From contig NZ_CP183834.1 of assembly GCF_049675895.1 (NCBI RefSeq), positions 2,852,001-2,916,000 of the forward strand: a DNA stretch of 64,000 nt, in the 5' to 3' direction. Shown one piece after another: positions 59,443-64,000 of the stretch (within the stretch, counting starts at the first letter, position 1; the number at the start of each line of letters is the position of its first letter). The translations under genes and the position numbers were made by a program. The notes below the pieces were generated by a model. It made no database searches and was not told the DNA's origin. It worked only from the letters and a program-made list of their open reading frames with translations. This DNA comes from Ampullimonas aquatilis (lineage in GTDB: Bacteria > Pseudomonadota > Gammaproteobacteria > Burkholderiales > Burkholderiaceae_D).

Positions 59443-60582
59443 ATGACTTTAAGAAGAAATGCCCTGAAAGGCATATTACTGATCAGCCTAGGAATGATCT
59501 GTACTCGTACCATGGCAGAGCCCGGTGTCACAGACGACACCATCAAATTTGGCATGTCCAATCCATTGTCAGGCAATAGTGCCGAATATGGGCGGCAGTT
59601 AAAACTGGGCATGGATATCTATTTTCAGCACATCAACAATGCGGGCGGCATCAATGGCCGCAAGCTAGAGATTGTCTCTTTGGATGATGGTTATGAAGCC
59701 TCGCGTACTTTGGCCAACACCAAAGCGCTGGTAGAAGAACACAAGGTTTTTGCTCTGGCGTCCTACTACGGCACCAACAATATCGTGAACACAGCACCTT
59801 ATTTGAGTGAAGTTCATGTGCCCTTGGTCGGGGTCATCAGTGGCGCTGAATCGATTCGTGAACCAGCCAATCCATACATCTTCAATACCCGTGCCAGCTA
59901 TCATGATGAAGCTGTCGCCATCACAGCTCAGCTGGATTCACTGGGCATGAAAAATATGGGGATCATTTATCTCAACAATGGATTTGGTCGCTACGGTTTC
60001 AGTGGCGTGATGACTGAGCTCACACGACTTGGCCGCAAACCGTCTATGACCGCCTATCTCGATCCAGAATCCCCCAATATCGAAGCCGCGGCTGCGGAAG
60101 TGGAAAAAGCTAATCTGCAAGCTTTGGTGATTGCCGCCAATCATAAGCCTTCTGCCGATTTAATCAAGGCCATTCATGCCAAACGTCACTATCCACAAAT
60201 CATCGTTCTGTCACCTGTGGGAGCTGACGCACTTTTCAAAGAAATTGGCCCTGATAGTCAGGGTGTTGGCATTTCTCAAGTCATGCCATTCCCATGGAGT
60301 ACGTCGGTACCGATAGTGAAGGAATATCAGGACATGTTAAAAAAGTATGGCAAAGAAGAAGCACCGTCATACTACACATTAGAAGGCTTTGTGAATGCCA
60401 AACTGATTGTGGATGCACTCAAAAAGCTGGGTAGAGATATCACACGTGCCAAATATATTGCCGCACTTGAAGGTACGCACGACTTGGGTGGATTTGTGCT
60501 CAAATATGAAGGTAAAAACCGTAGCGGCACCAAGTTTGTTGAGATGACCGTGGTCGGTAAAAACGGTAAGGTATTGCGGTAA
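59443..60582 (+). CDS. ABC transporter substrate-binding protein, LivK type
   Basis: A 379-residue periplasmic binding protein. Start at ATG 59443 with CCAGGAG before it. The N-terminal signal (MTLRRNALKGILLISLGMI) ends in TMA before EPGV, for standard Sec export, and the mature part begins IKFGMSNPLSGNSAEYGR. Residues INNAGGINGRKLEIV are typical of the branched-chain amino acid family. No permease or ATPase gene is adjacent: the third such stand-alone receptor in the window. The ligand is unknown. Confidence 0.87.
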   Translation: MTLRRNALKGILLISLGMICTRTMAEPGVTDDTIKFGMSNPLSGNSAEYGRQLKLGMDIYFQHINNAGGINGRKLEIVSLDDGYEASRTLANTKALVEEHKVFALASYYGTNNIVNTAPYLSEVHVPLVGVISGAESIREPANPYIFNTRASYHDEAVAITAQLDSLGMKNMGIIYLNNGFGRYGFSGVMTELTRLGRKPSMTAYLDPESPNIEAAAAEVEKANLQALVIAANHKPSADLIKAIHAKRHYPQIIVLSPVGADALFKEIGPDSQGVGISQVMPFPWSTSVPIVKEYQDMLKKYGKEEAPSYYTLEGFVNAKLIVDALKKLGRDITRAKYIAALEGTHDLGGFVLKYEGKNRSGTKFVEMTVVGKNGKVLR

Positions 60583-60591
60583 TTGGATGAA

Positions 60592-60630
60592 TGACTGTGT
60601 GATTTAAATTTTCATTAAATCACACAGTCA
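60592..60630. terminator. Perfect 16-bp inverted repeat between convergent genes
   Basis: TGACTGTGTGATTTAA (60592-60607) and its exact complement (60615-60630) with a 7-base loop. It lies ten bases after the binding-protein stop and about 100 bases from the end of dnaJ. There is no T run, so it may be an atypical two-way terminator or an mRNA-stabilising hairpin. Confidence 0.55.
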
Positions 60631-60730
60631 GTTTGAATCTGAATACGAGAACAAATTGCGGCTTCTGCAAACTTATTTAGAACTGATTTCCAAAAGGTCC
60701 GCTTTTCAATAACAGCAAACAGGCTTTTGT

Positions 60731-61864
60731 TTATTCAGAAAAGAAACTTTTCACACGATCCATCCAGCCTTTTTCCTGTGGATTGTGACGCTCACCACCA
60801 GCCTTGGTCAGTACTTCAAACTCACGCAAGAGTGCCTTTTGCTTGTCAGTCAGCTTGATGGGTGTTTCAACGGCCACGTGGCAATACAGATCTCCCGCAT
60901 AAGCTGAACGCACCCCCTTGATACCCTTGCCACGCAAACGGAAGGTCTTGCCCGACTGCGTCCCTTCGGGCACAGTAAAGCTCGCTTTGCCATTTAGCGT
61001 GGGTACTTCAATATCACCACCCAAGGCGGCTGTAATAAAGCTGATTGGCATCTGGCAATGCAGGTCATCTCCATCACGCTCAAAGACGGCATGTTGCTTG
61101 ATATGGATTTCCACATACAGGTCGCCGGGAGGACCACCATTGACACCAGGCTCGCCATTACCCGTAGAACGAATCCGCATGCCGTCATCAATACCGGCAG
61201 GAATCTTGACTTCCAGTGTTTTGTTTTTCTTGATGCGGCCTTGTCCACCACAGCTGCTGCAAGGCTCGGGAATAATCTTGCCGCTGCCGTGACATTTTGG
61301 ACAGGTTTGCTGGATCGAAAAAAAGCCCTGTTGCATCCGCACCTGACCATTGCCATTACAGGTAGGGCAAGTCGTGGGTTTGGTGCCAGGCTTGGCACCT
61401 GAGCCATGACAGACTTCACACTCATCCCACGAGGGTACGCGAATCTGTGTATCAAAACCCGCCGCGGCTTGATCAAGCGTAATTTCGAGGTTGTACTTGA
61501 GATCGGCACCACGATACACATTACTGCGTGAACGCCCACCAGCACCGCCACCACCGAAAATATCACCGAAAATATCGCCAAATGCATCCGCAAAACCACC
61601 GTTAAAACCAGCCCCACCGCCGCCGCCCATATTGGGGTCGACACCCGCATGACCAAAACGGTCATAGGCTTCACGCTTGGAAGTATCGGAAAGCATTTCA
61701 TAGGCTTCCTTGGCTTCCTTGAATTTTTCTTCGGCTTCTTTACTGTCTGGGTTGCGATCCGGATGGTACTTCATGGCCATCTTGCGATAGGCCTTCTTGA
61801 TTTCCTCATCGGTAGCGTTCTTGGCCAGACCCAGTGTTTCGTAATAATCGCGCTTAGTGCTCAT
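60731..61864 (-). CDS. dnaJ: Chaperone protein DnaJ
   Basis: A 377-residue type I DnaJ. J domain with the HPD motif (34-36), a Gly/Phe-rich region (about 75-110), four CXXCXGXG zinc repeats (CEVCHGSG, CPTCNGNG, CPKCHGSG, CSSCGGQG) and the C-terminal substrate domains. It stimulates the ATPase of DnaK and delivers unfolded proteins. It is downstream of dnaK in the same direction with a 149-base gap. Confidence 0.97.
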   Translation of the reverse strand: MSTKRDYYETLGLAKNATDEEIKKAYRKMAMKYHPDRNPDSKEAEEKFKEAKEAYEMLSDTSKREAYDRFGHAGVDPNMGGGGGAGFNGGFADAFGDIFGDIFGGGGAGGRSRSNVYRGADLKYNLEITLDQAAAGFDTQIRVPSWDECEVCHGSGAKPGTKPTTCPTCNGNGQVRMQQGFFSIQQTCPKCHGSGKIIPEPCSSCGGQGRIKKNKTLEVKIPAGIDDGMRIRSTGNGEPGVNGGPPGDLYVEIHIKQHAVFERDGDDLHCQMPISFITAALGGDIEVPTLNGKASFTVPEGTQSGKTFRLRGKGIKGVRSAYAGDLYCHVAVETPIKLTDKQKALLREFEVLTKAGGERHNPQEKGWMDRVKSFFSE

Positions 61865-62013
61865 GCTGGTAACTCACGCCTTGTACTCTTAGATAGCCCA
61901 ACCGCCGAGGTTCCAATCATCATGCAATGACGGGAGCGACTCAGCGGCAGGGGAAAGTCTGATATGCAATAAAGCGCCATCAGACAGCTTAATGAAGGGT
62001 CATGCAACCCGGA

Positions 62014-63957
62014 TTATTTTTTGTCCTTGACCTCGGTAAATTCGGCGTCAACAATGTCGTCGTCCTTGGCATGATCAGCGCCGCCAGCAGCTTGCTCGGC
62101 ACTACCTGCAGCACCGGCAGCAGCTTGTTGAGCTTGCATGTCAGCATACATTTTTTCACCCAGGGTCTGCGACACTTTCATCAATGCTTCGGTCTTGGCT
62201 TCAATCTCAACCTTGTCGGAAGACTTCAATACTTCCTCAGTCTCCTTGATGGCGGCTTCAATCTTGGCCTTTTCGTCACCACTGATTTTGTCACCATATT
62301 CTTCCAGTGATTTTTTCACGGAGTGAACAGCAGTATCGGCCGCATTACGGGCAGATACCAATTCCAGCAATTTCTTGTCTTCCTCGGCATTGGCTTCGGC
62401 ATCCTTGACCATTTTCTGGATCTCGTCTTCTGACAGACCCGAGTTGGCCTTGATGGTAATTTTGTTTTCCTTACCCGTGGCCTTGTCTTTGGCACCCACG
62501 TGCAAAATACCGTTGGCATCGATGTCAAAAGTCACTTCAATCTGTGGCGTACCACGTGGTGAGGGCGGAATGCCTTCGAGGTTGAATTCACCCAGCGTCT
62601 TGTTGCCCGCCGCCATTTCACGCTCACCCTGGAAGACTTTGATGGTCACGGCAGACTGGTTGTCATCAGCTGTAGAAAAGGTCTGGGCAAACTTGGTTGG
62701 TATCGTGGTGTTTTTATGAATCATCTTGGTCATCACGCCACCCAGGGTTTCAATGCCCAATGACAATGGCGTTACGTCCAGCAGCAAGACGTCTTTCACA
62801 TCACCTTTGAGCACGCCACCCTGAATTGCAGCACCCACTGCCACGGCTTCATCAGGGTTCACGTCTTTACGTGGCTCACGACCAAAGAATTCTTTCACTT
62901 TCTCTTGTACTTTAGGCATCCGCGTCATACCACCGACCAGGATCACATCGGAAATTTCAGCAGCGCTGACACCAGCATCTTTCATGGCAATGCGGCAAGG
63001 TGCAATCGTGCGCTCGATCAATTCTTCAACCAGTGACTCCAACTTGGCACGGGTCATTTTCAGGTTCAAGTGTTTAGGACCAGAAGCATCAGCCGTAATG
63101 TAGGGCAGATTGATATCGGTTGAAGCCGAAGAAGACAATTCAATTTTTGCTTTTTCGGCCGCATCTTTCAGACGTTGCAATGCCAGTACATCTTTGGACA
63201 GGTCAACGCCCTGTTCCTTCTTGAATTCACCAATGATGTAGTCAATGATACGTTGGTCAAAGTCTTCACCACCAAGGAAAGTGTCACCGTTGGTGGAAAG
63301 CACTTCAAATTGCATTTCGCCATCGACATCAGCGATCTCAATGATGGAAATATCAAACGTACCACCGCCCAGGTCATACACAGCAATCTTGCTGTCACCC
63401 TTGGTTTGTTTGTCCATACCAAAGGCCAAAGCCGCCGCAGTTGGTTCGTTGATGATCCGTTTGACTTCCAGACCGGCAATCCGACCCGCATCTTTGGTCG
63501 CCTGACGTTGGCTGTCGTTGAAGTAAGCTGGTACCGTAATCACCGCCTCGGTGACTTCTTCACCCAGGTAGTCTTCAGCGGTTTTTTTCATTTTGCGCAA
63601 GACCTCGGCAGACACTTGCGGTGGTGCCAGTTTTTTGTCACGCACGCCTACCCAGGCATCACCGTTATCGGCCTTCATGATGGTGTAAGGCATCAGGTTG
63701 ATGTCTTTTTGGACTTCTTTTTCTTCAAAACGACGACCGATCAAACGCTTGACCGCATACAGTGTGTTTTTAGGATTGGTCACCGCCTGACGTTTGGCCG
63801 AAGCACCCACCAGAATTTCACCGTCTTCGGCGTACGCAATAATGGAGGGGGTGGTACGTGCACCTTCGGAGTTTTCAATGACCTTGGGTGTGTTGCCTTC
63901 CATGATGGCCACACAGGAGTTGGTTGTACCCAAGTCAATACCAATAATTTTTCCCAT
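62014..63957 (-). CDS. dnaK: Chaperone protein DnaK (Hsp70)
   Basis: A 647-residue Hsp70 beginning MGKIIGIDLGTTNSCVAIME, with ATPase motifs VYDLGGGTFDISI and VILVGGMTRMPKVQ, the interdomain linker DVLLLDVTPLSLG, and a C-terminal lid ending in DDDIVDAEFTEVKDKK. ATP-driven folding chaperone. GAGGAA precedes the ATG. The heat-shock promoter is presumably upstream of a grpE gene outside the window; none is visible in the 43 bases before dnaK. Confidence 0.98.
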   Translation of the reverse strand: MGKIIGIDLGTTNSCVAIMEGNTPKVIENSEGARTTPSIIAYAEDGEILVGASAKRQAVTNPKNTLYAVKRLIGRRFEEKEVQKDINLMPYTIMKADNGDAWVGVRDKKLAPPQVSAEVLRKMKKTAEDYLGEEVTEAVITVPAYFNDSQRQATKDAGRIAGLEVKRIINEPTAAALAFGMDKQTKGDSKIAVYDLGGGTFDISIIEIADVDGEMQFEVLSTNGDTFLGGEDFDQRIIDYIIGEFKKEQGVDLSKDVLALQRLKDAAEKAKIELSSSASTDINLPYITADASGPKHLNLKMTRAKLESLVEELIERTIAPCRIAMKDAGVSAAEISDVILVGGMTRMPKVQEKVKEFFGREPRKDVNPDEAVAVGAAIQGGVLKGDVKDVLLLDVTPLSLGIETLGGVMTKMIHKNTTIPTKFAQTFSTADDNQSAVTIKVFQGEREMAAGNKTLGEFNLEGIPPSPRGTPQIEVTFDIDANGILHVGAKDKATGKENKITIKANSGLSEDEIQKMVKDAEANAEEDKKLLELVSARNAADTAVHSVKKSLEEYGDKISGDEKAKIEAAIKETEEVLKSSDKVEIEAKTEALMKVSQTLGEKMYADMQAQQAAAGAAGSAEQAAGGADHAKDDDIVDAEFTEVKDKK

Positions 63958-64000
63958 GATTTCCTCTAGTTTCCTTAATGATGAGTGAGGTTGTCGCAGC

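Noticed and set aside
61957..61985. GTCTGAT/ATCAGAC inverted repeat between dnaK and dnaJ
   Set aside because: Seven base pairs with a 15-base loop and no T run; too weak to call a terminator.
63175..63969. 264-codon open frame on the plus strand over dnaK
   Set aside because: It is antisense to the strongly conserved dnaK coding sequence, with no family similarity or ribosome site. A shadow of codon bias.

Overview
The window reads as chromosomal DNA of a betaproteobacterium, most likely Burkholderiales. Pointers are the fkpB-ispH pair, the radC-rpmB-rpmG block, a small Trp-rich protein of the TIGR04438 type, an extended TTG-started IF-1, a cysI-DUF934-cysH sulfur operon next to cysB, and a deoxynucleoside kinase beside panB. 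Base composition is moderate, with clearly AT-richer segments at 1-4500, rpfF and the 5' part of rpfC. No tRNA, rRNA, CRISPR array, integrase or intact transposase was seen.

Layout. 1-4043: AT-rich 3' part of a meta-cleavage catabolic cluster (dmpG end, dmpH, dmpI, an HpaI-type aldolase, an XylT-type ferredoxin, a Tat-type solute-binding protein). 4506-7892: fatty acid hydroxylase-family protein, TSUP permease, fumC. 8007-12156: LivK-type lipoprotein, ispH, fkpB, radC, rpmB, rpmG. 12433-16228: TRAP dctQM, then a flavin monooxygenase divergent from a MarR regulator. 16356-21862: lactate module (lutABC, lctP, divergent FadR-type regulator with a palindromic operator). 22129-30973: basic amino acid decarboxylase, gamma-glutamyltransferase, cytochrome c, Lrp, MscS channel with cNMP domain, MaoC, TerC. 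31042-40114: cspA, infA, dadA, holC, pepA, lptF, lptG, cbiX. 40394-43139: a GAF/PAS sensor with no visible output domain and an unknown protein. 43544-50260: assimilatory sulfate reduction (cysN, cysD, cysH, DUF934, cysI) and divergent cysB. 50335-51839: a graveyard of toxin-antitoxin fragments that ends in a decayed second copy of the cysB 3' end. 52024-56608: rpfF, rpfC and rpfG, a DSF-type quorum-sensing locus in the Xanthomonas-like convergent arrangement. 56872-63957: an HIBADH-family dehydrogenase, deoxynucleoside kinase, panB, a third solute-binding protein, dnaJ and dnaK.

How genes work together. lutABC with lctP take up and oxidise lactate under the divergent regulator. cysDN make APS, cysH (APS-type cysteines) reduces it to sulfite and cysI reduces that to sulfide, while cbiX could feed siroheme. 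RpfF makes the DSF signal, RpfC senses it, and RpfG would lower c-di-GMP.

The least expected structures are: (i) five copies of an intergenic repeat with exactly fixed internal spacing (10817, 24542, 32480, 40138, 46094 on the minus strand); (ii) the cysB 3'-end duplication framing toxin-antitoxin wreckage; (iii) a MITE-like inverted-repeat element separating cysD from cysN; and (iv) the rpfFCG locus itself.
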